Part shown: positions 9,035 to 17,931 of the stretch, one piece after another
Layout: each line of letters opens with the position of its first letter
Numbering within the stretch: position 1 is the first letter of the stretch
Assembly: GCA_938043965.1 (NCBI GenBank)
Contig: CALIQQ010000004.1
Coordinates: 1-64,000 of the forward strand
Direction of reading: 5' to 3'
Origin: an uncultured Candidatus Saccharibacteria bacterium
Lineage (GTDB): Bacteria; Patescibacteriota; Saccharimonadia; Saccharimonadales; Saccharimonadaceae
DNA: 64,000 nucleotides
Translations under genes and position numbers: made by a program
The notes under the pieces: generated by a model
What the model was told of the DNA's origin: nothing
What the model saw: the letters and a program-made list of their open reading frames with translations, nothing else
Databases searched by the model: none

Positions 9035-9063
9035 GGGACGGCCACTATGCCGTCCCTATTTTT
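9035..9063 (+). terminator. Intrinsic terminator of the zinc-ribbon gene
   Basis: GGGACGGC (9035-9042) pairs with GCCGTCCC (9049-9056) around CACTAT, followed by TATTTTT. Confidence 0.92.
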
Positions 9064-9142
9064 AACTCCTAGACTATCTTGAGTCTAGTCCATCCTGAAA
9101 AACTATTCTAAATTTTTAGTCTATCCTAAAATACTTATGTTA

Positions 9143-9289
9143 TGCTACAATAATCTTATCAACCTATACCTCGGTCACTGGGTTTGAAAAAAGATTGAAG
9201 CGGCTTGTATCGTCATTTATACTTGTCGCCAGGAGCCAATAAATCAGGCTCACATAAATGACTTCTAATTAAAAATCTAGGAGTTACTT
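9143..9289 (+). promoter_or_regulatory. Extended -10 promoter and folded 5' leader of the 84-aa gene
   Basis: TGcTACAAT (9143-9151) would start RNA near 9158, giving a ~130-nt leader. GTCATTTAT (9212-9220) pairs perfectly with ATAAATGAC (9254-9262), enclosing an inner GAGCC (9233-9237) / GGCTC (9247-9251) hairpin. An alternative GTAT/ATAC pairing competes with the outer stem. The Shine-Dalgarno AGGAG (9279-9283) lies just outside. The sequence does not match a riboswitch class I know. Confidence 0.55.
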
Positions 9290-9544
9290 ATGAAAATCAA
9301 TTACAATAACAACGAAGAACGCGTCGAAGTCATGGCCCTTTTTGGCTATGCTATGACTCCATGCAAACCGTTGACCTTCAAACGTCGCGGCGAGCAGGAA
9401 ATCGAAGTCACAGAGCTTCTCAAATCACAGGTGCGTTTCGCCGGACAAGGCGCAAAACACATCTTCGACGTCCTAGCCGGAAGGCAAACTTATCGTTTGA
9501 CCTTTGACTCGGTAGATTTAACTTGGGTCGCCCAAGCCGTCTAG
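9290..9544 (+). CDS. Hypothetical small cytoplasmic protein
   Basis: 84 aa, mixed charge, no membrane segment or signal peptide. The pattern (LTFKRRGEQEIEVTELL...YRLTFDSVDLTWVAQAV) suggests a small beta-rich domain ending in a strand with a tryptophan. I do not recognise the family. It stands alone between its own promoter and leader and a terminator at 9551-9577. An AGGAG Shine-Dalgarno supports the start. Confidence 0.65.
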   Translation: MKINYNNNEERVEVMALFGYAMTPCKPLTFKRRGEQEIEVTELLKSQVRFAGQGAKHIFDVLAGRQTYRLTFDSVDLTWVAQAV

Positions 9545-9550
9545 TTCAAG

Positions 9551-9577
9551 TGGTCCCGGAACAACCGGGCCATTTTT
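9551..9577 (+). terminator. Intrinsic terminator of the 84-aa gene
   Basis: TGGTCCCGG and CCGGGCCA pair with one bulged T around AACAA, followed by TTTTT. Confidence 0.8.
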
Positions 9578-9608
9578 GTTGCGTCTTCCGTTAAAAATAT
9601 CGAGCGAG

Positions 9609-10892
9609 TTATTTTTCTTTTTCGCGATGCTTCAGCTCAATCGCTTCCAAGTAAATTTCCTCAAAACGTTTCAACGTGTATTTTAAGTCATGTAATTTTG
9701 AAATCTCAATTGAGGTCGCTGCATATTTTTCCTGCAATTTCTCGTCACTCAAAATCTTCACCAATGCTTCGGCCATACCTTGGATATCACCGGGTTGACA
9801 AAGTTCACCATTTTTTTGATGCTGACATAATTCTGAAACTGCACCCTTATCCACCGCCACCAACGGCAGTCCGGTCGCTGCTGCCTCGATCAACACAATA
9901 CCCTGCGTCTCTGTCTCAGAAGCTGTCGCAAAAACCGTTCCGGCACGATAAATTTCTACTAAATCTGGCGGCAAAATCTTACCCGTAAATTTCACTTTTT
10001 CCGTTAACTTTAATTCTTGCACTAGATTTTTTAGATGCATTAAATCAATTCCATCGCCGACCACTAATAACTCCGCTTCCGGCACCGCTTTTAGTGTTTC
10101 AGAAAATGCATAAATTAAATTTGAAATGCTTTTTTCTGGATCAACTCGCCCAATATATAGCACTCGTTTTTTTACTTTTGGCGTAATTCCATATTTCTCT
10201 AACACTGACGTTTTTGGCGCTCCAGGCCTAAACTCCGTTAAATCCACTCCGTTTGACAATGCCTCCACTGTCACTTTAAAATGTTTTCGGTTCTTTGGCA
10301 CCAAATCATCAATCGCTAGCTCAGTTGGCATCGTGGCATATTCCGCATGTTTCAAAAAACTTACCATATACATTCTCAGCATCGCATCTGTTGGTTTTTT
10401 AATAAATTTCGGCTTTAGTAGTTTAAACTGACCCGTCACATTATCTGGATAAGCATGGCCAGTCGAGACTAGTGGTACATTATTTTTTCGAACATAACGC
10501 ATAATCGCGAGAGCAATTGTTTCCGCAGTTTGAAGATGAATTACATCTGGTTGAAACTCATTCAAAATCTCCTTCACCTCACTCCATGGCGCCACGCTCC
10601 ACCAAATTCCGTGCCGATAAGCCAATCTCGGCATCGGCAAACCAAGTACCGTTTTCTTATCTGGCACCTTATTGATTTGGTCTGGATAGAGCGGAAACCT
10701 TGCTGAAGTTAAGTGATAAGTTTTAACTTTAGTTTTTGGATCAATCTCCACATGGTATTTACCATTAAAACTCGGTGCAATCACAATCACTTCATGCCCA
10801 GCTCGCGCTAAGCCATTAGCTAAATTATGCGCAAACACTGCTACGCCATTGATCATTGGGTAATAGATATCAGAAGCAATTGCAATTTTCAT
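9609..10892 (-). CDS. GT4-family glycosyltransferase (diacylglycerol glycosyltransferase-like)
   Basis: The 427-aa protein has the GT-B fold pattern of family 4. The N-terminal acceptor half begins MKIAIASDIYYPMINGVAVF, and the C-terminal nucleotide-sugar half has VLYIGRVDPEKS near residue 238 and the E-x7-E motif in ETQGIVLIEAAA near 328-339. Closest in style are enzymes that glucosylate diacylglycerol or mannosylate phosphatidylinositol; the substrate cannot be fixed. No signal peptide. It is divergent from smpB across a palindromic promoter. A second GT4 gene lies at 16.6 kb. Confidence 0.78.
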   Translation of the reverse strand: MKIAIASDIYYPMINGVAVFAHNLANGLARAGHEVIVIAPSFNGKYHVEIDPKTKVKTYHLTSARFPLYPDQINKVPDKKTVLGLPMPRLAYRHGIWWSVAPWSEVKEILNEFQPDVIHLQTAETIALAIMRYVRKNNVPLVSTGHAYPDNVTGQFKLLKPKFIKKPTDAMLRMYMVSFLKHAEYATMPTELAIDDLVPKNRKHFKVTVEALSNGVDLTEFRPGAPKTSVLEKYGITPKVKKRVLYIGRVDPEKSISNLIYAFSETLKAVPEAELLVVGDGIDLMHLKNLVQELKLTEKVKFTGKILPPDLVEIYRAGTVFATASETETQGIVLIEAAATGLPLVAVDKGAVSELCQHQKNGELCQPGDIQGMAEALVKILSDEKLQEKYAATSIEISKLHDLKYTLKRFEEIYLEAIELKHREKEK

Positions 10893-10912
10893 GTTATAAT
10901 CAATTATAACAT
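10891..10912. promoter_or_regulatory. Palindromic bidirectional promoter between the GT4 gene and smpB
   Basis: ATGTTATAAT (10891-10900) and ATTATAACAT (10903-10912) form a perfect 10-bp inverted repeat with a 2-nt centre. Each arm reads as TGtTATAAT on its own strand: the left arm for smpB (+), the right arm for the glycosyltransferase (-). The first base pairs also overlap the start codon of the minus gene. Confidence 0.75.
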
Positions 10913-10927
10913 ATTCAAGATTTCACC

Positions 10928-11365
10928 ATGGGTAAACACACTAAGCGAAAAAAGACACCTTCGACCGTGACCGTAAACCGTCGCGCTACTTTCGACTACA
11001 AACTCGGCGAAGCCATTAAATGTGGCATGAACTTAGCTGGACCTGAAGTGCGTTTAATTCGCGATCACCATGTTCAACTCAAAGGCTCATTCGTTACGCT
11101 AAAAAATAACGAGCTTTGGCTAAATAACTTGACCCTTGGCCCGGACACCGCTAGAAACATTAAGCTGCTCGCTACTAAAAAACAAATTCAATCATTAGAG
11201 CGCGCTAAGCAGTCCGGCATGACCATCGTCCCGACTAAGTTATATGGCGGCAGTCGTTTTATTAAGCTTGACATTGCTATCGCTGAAGGTAAAAAGAAGT
11301 ATGACAAGCGTCTTTCCATCAAACAAAAAGATCTTGATCGTGAAAATAAACGGAAGTTATTTTAA
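10928..11365 (+). CDS. smpB: SsrA-binding protein SmpB
   Basis: SmpB binds tmRNA and delivers it to stalled ribosomes. The 145-aa protein has the family opening NRRATFDYKLGEAIKCG near residues 17-33, GPEVRLIRDHHVQLKGSFV near 38-56, and a basic C-terminal tail (KKKYDKRLSIKQKDLDRENK) like that which enters the decoding centre. The residues are divergent but the order is intact. The stop overlaps the next start (TAATG), coupling it to the exonuclease gene. No tmRNA gene was recognised in this window. Confidence 0.85.
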   Translation: MGKHTKRKKTPSTVTVNRRATFDYKLGEAIKCGMNLAGPEVRLIRDHHVQLKGSFVTLKNNELWLNNLTLGPDTARNIKLLATKKQIQSLERAKQSGMTIVPTKLYGGSRFIKLDIAIAEGKKKYDKRLSIKQKDLDRENKRKLF

Positions 11366-12165
11366 TGCAAATCTTTTCCTGGAACGTCAATGGTATTCGC
11401 GCCGTCCTAAAAAAAGGCGAGCTCGCCAAGTTAATCGAGACTCAAAAGCCAGATATCTTATGCCTGCAAGAAACTAAGGCTAAGCCCGACCAAGTTGCGG
11501 CCGACTTCCAAAATTACACCGAGTATTGGAACTCTGCCGTTCGCGCTGGCTATGCTGGTACCGCCATCTTTGTCGCTAGTCACATTCCAGTTTTAAATGA
11601 GTTTCACGATTTTGAAAAGTTCCCAACACTCACCATCGAGCAGGATAGTTTTGGCGATCCATTAAGCGAGGGTCGCATCCTAACTCTAGAATTAGAGCAG
11701 TTCTTTTTAGTTACAGTTTACGTCCCAAACAGTAAGCGCGGTCTCGAACGCCTCAAGCTCCGCGAGCAATCATTTGATCCAACCTTCAACCAATACCTAA
11801 AACTTTTGCAGCAAGAAAAACCAGTCGTGGTTTGTGGCGATTTTAACGCCGCTCATACCGAAATAGATCTTGCTCGTCCGAAGGATAACCAAAAGAATGC
11901 GGGCTTCACTGTCGAGGAACGCCAGGGAATTACCAATTATTTAGCCGGCGGACTAGTTGATACTTTTCGTGCACTTCATCCGACCGATATACGCTACACC
12001 TGGTGGTCGCATTGGGGCAATGCCCGCGCCAATAATGTTGGCTGGCGGATTGATTATTTTTTCATTTCTCACTCACTAATAAAAAACCTCAAATCCGCCG
12101 AAATTCACGAACAAACTTTTGGCTCCGATCACTGCCCAATTTCAATCGAATTGGAGCACTTATGA
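11365..12165 (+). CDS. xth: Exodeoxyribonuclease III / AP endonuclease
   Basis: This enzyme cleaves DNA at abasic sites and trims 3' ends in base excision repair. The 266-aa protein has all EEP-fold motifs: WNVNGIRA at 6-13, LQETKAK near 32, YVPNSKRGLERL near 119, GDFNAAHTEIDLARP near 158, GWRIDYFFIS near 223 and GSDHCPI near 254. Catalytic Glu, Asp, Asn and His positions are all present. It overlaps smpB by one base and the next gene by four. Confidence 0.9.
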   Translation: MQIFSWNVNGIRAVLKKGELAKLIETQKPDILCLQETKAKPDQVAADFQNYTEYWNSAVRAGYAGTAIFVASHIPVLNEFHDFEKFPTLTIEQDSFGDPLSEGRILTLELEQFFLVTVYVPNSKRGLERLKLREQSFDPTFNQYLKLLQQEKPVVVCGDFNAAHTEIDLARPKDNQKNAGFTVEERQGITNYLAGGLVDTFRALHPTDIRYTWWSHWGNARANNVGWRIDYFFISHSLIKNLKSAEIHEQTFGSDHCPISIELEHL

Positions 12166-12947
12166 ATCTAGATTATTGGCTAAAGTCCGACCGCGCCCTT
12201 TTTACCGATCTGCTTTGGCATATTCCCGAACAAAAAACCGGTACACTCCAAGTTATTGGTGGCAACGTAAATAATTTTGTTAATGCCGTCAAGCAGACTG
12301 AGTTTTTAAACTCTCTTCCGATTCGCGAAGTGCGCTTGCTTCTGCCCGACAGTCTTCGTTCAAAAATTCCGCCAGTTGTTGGCGTTAATTTTGCCCCTAG
12401 CACCGATTCCGGCAGCTTCGCTACTTCAGTCGAATTAAAAGCTGCTATTGATTCCGCCGATCTCACTTTACTAACCGGTGATTTTTCCAAAAATTCTATC
12501 ACGGCAATTGCGCTTGCTTCGGCCATTCAGTCCTCAGTAAAACCAGTTATTCTAGCTCGTGACACCATCGATCTAGTTGCAAACTCCGCCGAAGATTTTA
12601 TGGAAAAAGAAAATCTCACTATAATTCTCACCATGGTTCAATTACAAAAGTTACTCCGCAATCTACTCTACCCTAAAATGATTTTACTCTCCAGCCCGCT
12701 CCTACCTGTAGTTGAAATTTTGCATAAATTCACGCTCAGCTATCCTGCTACCATTTTTACTTTTCACCAAGGGCATATTATTATTGCCGAGTCTGGCAAA
12801 GTTGTCACAATCGACATTAATAATACCAACTATTCACCGATCGGCCTCTTCGTTGATAATCTTTCCAGCAAAATTGCCGCCCTCCAACTTTTTAACCCTA
12901 GTCAAAAATTTGAAGCCACACAATCTGCTTTATTTTGGTATAATTAA
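12162..12947 (+). CDS. Divergent NAD(P)H-hydrate dehydratase-like protein (ribokinase fold)
   Basis: The 261-aa product shows the layout of the NnrD/CARKD domain, which repairs hydrated NAD(P)H: an early VIGGN strand near residue 30, an acidic alternating core (SADLTLLTGDFSKNSIT), a KPVILARDTIDLV block where the family has VlDADaLnlL, and a late IFTFHQGHIIIAESGKVV block. The usual catalytic GSGDVLAG loop is not recognisable, so activity is doubtful. It overlaps xth by 4 nt (ATGA), suggesting translational coupling. Confidence 0.45.
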   Translation: MNLDYWLKSDRALFTDLLWHIPEQKTGTLQVIGGNVNNFVNAVKQTEFLNSLPIREVRLLLPDSLRSKIPPVVGVNFAPSTDSGSFATSVELKAAIDSADLTLLTGDFSKNSITAIALASAIQSSVKPVILARDTIDLVANSAEDFMEKENLTIILTMVQLQKLLRNLLYPKMILLSSPLLPVVEILHKFTLSYPATIFTFHQGHIIIAESGKVVTIDINNTNYSPIGLFVDNLSSKIAALQLFNPSQKFEATQSALFWYN

Positions 12948-12972
12948 AACATAAACATTATAAGGAGTTCGC

Positions 12973-13902
12973 ATGCAAAAAGACAATGTCAAAATTATGA
13001 TTGTTGGTACTGGCAATGTTGGCGCAAGTATTGGCTATTGTATGATTAGCAGCAAAACTCCCGTTAATGAATTAGTGCTAGTTGATATCAATGCCGATGA
13101 TGCTGAGGGAGAAGCTATGGACCTAAGAAACACACTAGCAGTTAACCCTACCTACGTTAACATCCATTCCGGTACCTATGCCGCAGACGCTGGTGACTGT
13201 GATGTCATTATTATTACTGCCGGCATTCCACAGGCTAAAGGCGGTGAGACTCGCATGCAGCTTCTACAGAAAAATGCTAGCATCATGAAGGGGATTGTCG
13301 ACCCAATCATGCAAGCTGGTTTTAATGGTATTTTCGTCGTTGTTTCTAATCCAATGGATGTGATGACCTACCTCGTCTGGAAGTACTCGGGACTACCTGC
13401 CGAACAAGTCATTGGCTCCGGTACCGTGCTCGACTCAGCTCGCTTACGCTATAAAGTTTCCCAAAAACTCAATGCTTCGCCTAAGTCGATTCATGCTTAT
13501 CAAGTCGGCGAACATGGCGACACCGAATTTACACTCTGGTCCACCGCTGATTTTGGTGGCACTCGACTCACTAGACTTTTTGATGCAAGCGAACTCGAAG
13601 AAATTTCCGAAGCCACCAAAAATGAAGCCTACGAAATCATCAACAAAAAAGGTGCTACTTATTATGGCATCGGCACTTGCGTCAACGACATCGTGAATAA
13701 CATTATTTTGAATGAAAAACGAGTCATGCCAGTCTCCACCTATGACACTTTCACTGACTCCTATTATGGTTTTCCAGCCGTTGTTGGCCGTGATGGTGTT
13801 ATTCGTCGACTTGAAATTCAAATGTCAGAAGTTGAAGGCGTTAAACTCCAAAAATCTATCAACGCCATCAAGTCCGCCATCGCCGAAGCTACCGCGGCAT
13901 AA
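12973..13902 (+). CDS. ldh: L-lactate dehydrogenase
   Basis: LDH reduces pyruvate to L-lactate and regenerates NAD+, the fermentative step expected in this metabolism. The 309-aa protein has the Rossmann loop VGTGNVGASIG near 11-21, the specificity loop GIPQAKGGETRMQLL near 84-98 (Gln where malate dehydrogenases have Arg, plus the catalytic Arg), NPMDVMTYL near 124, and GEHGDTE with the catalytic His at 181. It has a TGgTATAAT promoter at the end of the previous gene and a clear AAGGAG Shine-Dalgarno. Confidence 0.9.
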   Translation: MQKDNVKIMIVGTGNVGASIGYCMISSKTPVNELVLVDINADDAEGEAMDLRNTLAVNPTYVNIHSGTYAADAGDCDVIIITAGIPQAKGGETRMQLLQKNASIMKGIVDPIMQAGFNGIFVVVSNPMDVMTYLVWKYSGLPAEQVIGSGTVLDSARLRYKVSQKLNASPKSIHAYQVGEHGDTEFTLWSTADFGGTRLTRLFDASELEEISEATKNEAYEIINKKGATYYGIGTCVNDIVNNIILNEKRVMPVSTYDTFTDSYYGFPAVVGRDGVIRRLEIQMSEVEGVKLQKSINAIKSAIAEATAA

Positions 13903-13920
13903 TTATGTTATAATTACTCT

Positions 13921-16641
13921 ATGAAACGTCTTTTCCTTGCGCTTGTCCTAGTTTTAGCAAACTTATTCACAGCTCTACCGGCCAATGTTTTTGCCGGCAC
14001 AAATGATTTTCGCTTTAAGGATTTTACGGCCGACTACTACTTGAAAAAAACTGACGATCAAACCAGCGAAATGGAAGTAGTTGAAACTGTAACAGCAGTT
14101 TTTCCAAACTACAACCAAAATCATGGCATCGAACGCTACATTCCTTTTCTTAACCAAAACGATACTAATCTCACCACCGAAAGTGCTAGTGGACTTAAGG
14201 TTGAGGTGACTCGTAATGGCTCGCCAGAGCCAGTTCATGTCGGTGTTTTTGATAATCATTTTGTTGCACGCATTGGCAAAAAAGACACCTATGTTCACGG
14301 CGAACAAACTTACGTCATTAAATATAAATTCGTCCGTGTCATTACTGCCTTCGAAGCTTCACGCTACGCCGAAACCGCCTACCAAGAATTATATTGGAAC
14401 ACTAATGGCACTGAATCGGCCCAAACTTTCGAGTCTGTTACCGCCAACCTTCATTTTGACGATGAAATCAAGCATGCCATTTTAAAAGATCGTAATTTTT
14501 CTAAAACTCCCGACTATCGCAACAAGGCCTTTATCAGTGAAACTAACGAAACTAAAGATAAGCTAGCTGCCTGGTGTTATGTTGGTACTAAATCTTCCAA
14601 TAACCAATCTCGCTGCAAAATCACCGACTTACCTGACGGAATCAGTTTCTCGACGGGACAATTAGCTAGTTATGAAAATCTCACTTTCGCCATCAATTTC
14701 GAGGACAAAACTTTTAATGTACCAAAAAATAATTACATTGATAAACTCAGTATTAAAGATGCTCGTTTTGATTATTATTTAACTAAGGATAGTAGTGGCT
14801 ACGCCAACTTAAAAGTCAAAAGTAAACTCACCGCTCTTCTACCATCGAAAGACTTAGTGAAAACTTTCGATTTCTTTATTCCGTACGTCAATCAAACTGG
14901 AGCTAGCTTCACCACCGACAGTCAAACTGAATTGCCAGTTCGAATTACTTTTGACGACCAATCTGTCGAGCAATTTAAGCTTTCAAAAGAAGAGCGCTTA
15001 TTTAAAATTAGCATTAAACCCGACTCCAATTCTACGATCGACTACCTTCATGGTGAGCACAAAATTGAACTTGAATATGAACTGAAAAATATCATTTTAG
15101 CCGCCAACACAAGCGCCAACCCAGCTTATAACGAACGCCTCAATTATCAAGTTTTTGAAATTACACCACTTGAACATTTTTATAAAGACGTCAGTAACTA
15201 CACCGTTAACTTACATCTCAGTGACGATATCAAAGCCAATTTAATGCCCATCAAAAACCAGCTGGCAAAAGCTGAATTTACCGCTTTTTGCGATGACGGC
15301 TCAAGTGAAAATATCAAAAAACGCACCTGCACCACTTCTAAGGCTGACGATGGCTTCACTTTTTATGCTAGCAACATTAGTAGTCCTCGCTTTTTCAAAA
15401 TTTTCGTTAATTTCAAACAAGATACATTTAATATACCTGAGCCAAATCGCAACTTTCTTTATTACCACCTCTTCGTTATCACGCTCATCATCCTATCCAT
15501 CATCATCTTCTGTTTTTATCGTTTCGCCTATAAACCAGTCCAATCAAAATTAGATTTTTTCAAAAATCGTCCCATCGTCCCAGAGTACACGCCACATAAA
15601 AATTTCAGTGTCACTGAATTAGCCCAAAATTACCTCGGCTACACCAGAAATCAAAAAGTCGCCGGCCTATTAGAACTAATCGTTCAACAAAAAGTTGAAC
15701 TAAAAAAATATCACAAAAATAGTTGGTCCATCAAAGTTGTAGACCTAGAAGCTTTAACGCCATTTCAAAAAGATTTAATTACAATTCTAAACAACGGTCA
15801 CGATTTTAATCTCAACGATGAGATAAAAATCACTCAACACGGCTACTCAAAGCGCCTAGAAGACTGCTTCAATCGTTATGAAAAAAATCTCTTCAACACA
15901 TTAAAAGAAAAGGGCTGCTTCGAAACAGAAAAAACGACCAAAAATCACTCACTGGATTTTGATTTTAGCATCAAAAATAGCGTTCGCACTACCGCAAATT
16001 CAATCATTAAAATCCTACTCTTTTTCTTCGTCGCCCATGCTATCATTGGTCTCATGCCGGTCATTATCGCTATCTACATGTCATTCACCAATTTCAACCC
16101 CTACTCAATCTATGAAGGCGCCTTCCTCCTCCCTATTATGATTATTCTAGTTTTCCTTACCACTCTCATTCTTCCGTCACTACACTCCCGATATCAAAAA
16201 TATGCTAGTCGAACCATTCTCGGTCTCGAACTCTCACGCTATCTTGATGGACTAAAGCTCTACATTAAAATGGCCGAAGCTGACCGTCTAGAATTCCTGC
16301 AAAGCCTAAAAAATATCGACACTACGAGTGAGGGTATCGTTAAATTACATGAAAAATTACTGCCATACGCTGCGCTCTTTGGTCTCGAAAAATCCTGGAT
16401 GAAAGAACTTGAACAGTATTACATTCTAGCCCAAGATTCTACGCCGAATTGGTATGTTGCTGGACTAAATTACTCTTCACTTAGAGCTATTGATTCAATC
16501 GTCCATAGTGCAGTTGCTCGACCAATCGACGTCTCATCTTCTAGCTCCGGTGGATTCTCGCACTCATCTGGTTCTTCTGGCGGCGGAGGTGGTGGCTATT
16601 CCGGCGGCGGAGGTGGCGGAGGCGGCTTCGGAGGTTGGTAA
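13921..16641 (+). CDS. Very large DUF2207-type membrane protein with duplicated ectodomain
   Basis: 906 aa. A signal peptide (MKRLFLALVLVLANLF...ANVFA, cut near residue 25) leads into two homologous extracellular beta domains, about residues 30-250 and 280-510; compare DFTADYYLKKT...ERYIPFLNQNDTNLTTES with DARFDYYLTKD...DFFIPYVNQTGASFTTDS. Transmembrane helices follow near 515-537, 690-715 and 730-750, with a cytoplasmic stretch between, and the tail is Ser/Gly rich ending GGGGFGGW. This matches the DUF2207 layout, but family members normally have one ectodomain. Function unknown, probably envelope associated. The TATAAT box at 13909-13914 is 6 nt from the ATG. The next gene overlaps the stop by one base. 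Confidence 0.75.
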   Translation: MKRLFLALVLVLANLFTALPANVFAGTNDFRFKDFTADYYLKKTDDQTSEMEVVETVTAVFPNYNQNHGIERYIPFLNQNDTNLTTESASGLKVEVTRNGSPEPVHVGVFDNHFVARIGKKDTYVHGEQTYVIKYKFVRVITAFEASRYAETAYQELYWNTNGTESAQTFESVTANLHFDDEIKHAILKDRNFSKTPDYRNKAFISETNETKDKLAAWCYVGTKSSNNQSRCKITDLPDGISFSTGQLASYENLTFAINFEDKTFNVPKNNYIDKLSIKDARFDYYLTKDSSGYANLKVKSKLTALLPSKDLVKTFDFFIPYVNQTGASFTTDSQTELPVRITFDDQSVEQFKLSKEERLFKISIKPDSNSTIDYLHGEHKIELEYELKNIILAANTSANPAYNERLNYQVFEITPLEHFYKDVSNYTVNLHLSDDIKANLMPIKNQLAKAEFTAFCDDGSSENIKKRTCTTSKADDGFTFYASNISSPRFFKIFVNFKQDTFNIPEPNRNFLYYHLFVITLIILSIIIFCFYRFAYKPVQSKLDFFKNRPIVPEYTPHKNFSVTELAQNYLGYTRNQKVAGLLELIVQQKVELKKYHKNSWSIKVVDLEALTPFQKDLITILNNGHDFNLNDEIKITQHGYSKRLEDCFNRYEKNLFNTLKEKGCFETEKTTKNHSLDFDFSIKNSVRTTANSIIKILLFFFVAHAIIGLMPVIIAIYMSFTNFNPYSIYEGAFLLPIMIILVFLTTLILPSLHSRYQKYASRTILGLELSRYLDGLKLYIKMAEADRLEFLQSLKNIDTTSEGIVKLHEKLLPYAALFGLEKSWMKELEQYYILAQDSTPNWYVAGLNYSSLRAIDSIVHSAVARPIDVSSSSSGGFSHSSGSSGGGGGGYSGGGGGGGGFGGW

Positions 16642-17888
16642 TGCGCATTGCAATCTTCACCGATCTTTATCTAGAAATTGCTGGTGGCATACCCTCTTCT
16701 GTTTCTGCGCAAAAAACCGCCCTAGAACAGCTGGGGCATCAAGTTACTATTTTTTGCCCAGCTACTAAAGCGCCTAAAAACCGCAGCATTATTACGCTAC
16801 CTACTTTGAAGTTAAAAATTAACGGTGCACCAATCGCCCGTCGGCCTAAAAAGATTATTAAATTTATTGAGGCTAATTTTCCGAATTTTAAAACCGATTT
16901 TGACTTAATTCATACCCACTACGAAGCTGCCACCAGCATAGCTGGCATTATTTTAGCGAAAAAGTATCACCTGCCACTAGTTCAAACTATGCACGGCAGG
17001 GAAGATCAGGCCGTCGCAATCAACGTTCCACATCCATTTAAGACCATCGTGGCCGTCATTCTCAACACCTTACATTTTAACGGTCTTAAATCGTGCGTTT
17101 CTACCGATTTAAAGATTAAACCGGATCATTATCTTGCACCGACACTCGCCACTAGCAACATGTGGGAGTTGATGGTGCGTGAAGCTAATTGTGCTGATCA
17201 AGTTATTACCCCAAGTCAACATTTTGCCGACAAACTAAAACACTACGGCGTACGCCGCCCCATCACCGCTGTTTCAAATGGCGTTCCCGACGAAATCATC
17301 CAACACGGCACTCAGACAGTTCGTACTCTCAAAAAAAGTAACTCCTCTCCACTCCGCATCATCTGGACTAACCGTCTCAGCCGCGAAAAAAGAATTTTGC
17401 CGTTTTTAGAAGCGCTAGCAATCGTTAAACGCTCCACTGATCAGTTTTTCTTTACTGCAGTCGGTGATGGCAACCAGATTAAAGCAGCCCAGAAATTCGT
17501 TAAACGCCATGGACTAAACAATAATATCAAATTCCTTGGTGCCGTTTCACGTCAAGAAGCCCTAACCCTGCTTAAAAACGAACATCTGTCTATTATCAAT
17601 TCTTACGGCTTTGACACACAGGGTCTAACCATCCTTGAGGCTGGCGCAGTAGGACTACCAGTTATTTATTGTGATCCAGACATGAGTCAAGTCGTTTTAC
17701 CGGGAGCTGGACTTTTAGCCACCGATAGTTCACCAGCAGCTATGGCCAATTTAATTTTATCCATCATCAAACAGCCGGAACTAATTGAAAACATGAGTCG
17801 CTCCGCCCTTAGCCACCAACACCAAGCCCTGCAAAGCACACAAATTCAACAACTATTAAAAGTCTATCGACGCGCCGTCAAGGACTAA
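16641..17888 (+). CDS. GT4-family glycosyltransferase
   Basis: The 415-aa protein has the GT4 pattern: MRIAIFTDLYLEIAGGIPSS at the start, a HTHYEAATS block near 91, QTMHGREDQ near 116, IIWTNRLSREKRILPFLEAL near 236 and an E-x7-E-like NSYGFDTQGLTILEAGAVGLP near 313-333, where the first position is Asp/Gly rather than Glu. A frame start at 16635 is possible, but the ATG at 16641 overlaps the previous stop (TAATG) and has GGAGG at 16630-16634. The acceptor is unknown; it likely glycosylates a lipid or envelope polymer. Confidence 0.75.
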   Translation: MRIAIFTDLYLEIAGGIPSSVSAQKTALEQLGHQVTIFCPATKAPKNRSIITLPTLKLKINGAPIARRPKKIIKFIEANFPNFKTDFDLIHTHYEAATSIAGIILAKKYHLPLVQTMHGREDQAVAINVPHPFKTIVAVILNTLHFNGLKSCVSTDLKIKPDHYLAPTLATSNMWELMVREANCADQVITPSQHFADKLKHYGVRRPITAVSNGVPDEIIQHGTQTVRTLKKSNSSPLRIIWTNRLSREKRILPFLEALAIVKRSTDQFFFTAVGDGNQIKAAQKFVKRHGLNNNIKFLGAVSRQEALTLLKNEHLSIINSYGFDTQGLTILEAGAVGLPVIYCDPDMSQVVLPGAGLLATDSSPAAMANLILSIIKQPELIENMSRSALSHQHQALQSTQIQQLLKVYRRAVKD

Positions 17889-17931
17889 GAATCAACGCTT
17901 GCTAGCCTCTCGAGCCTCGTTCAATAATTAC

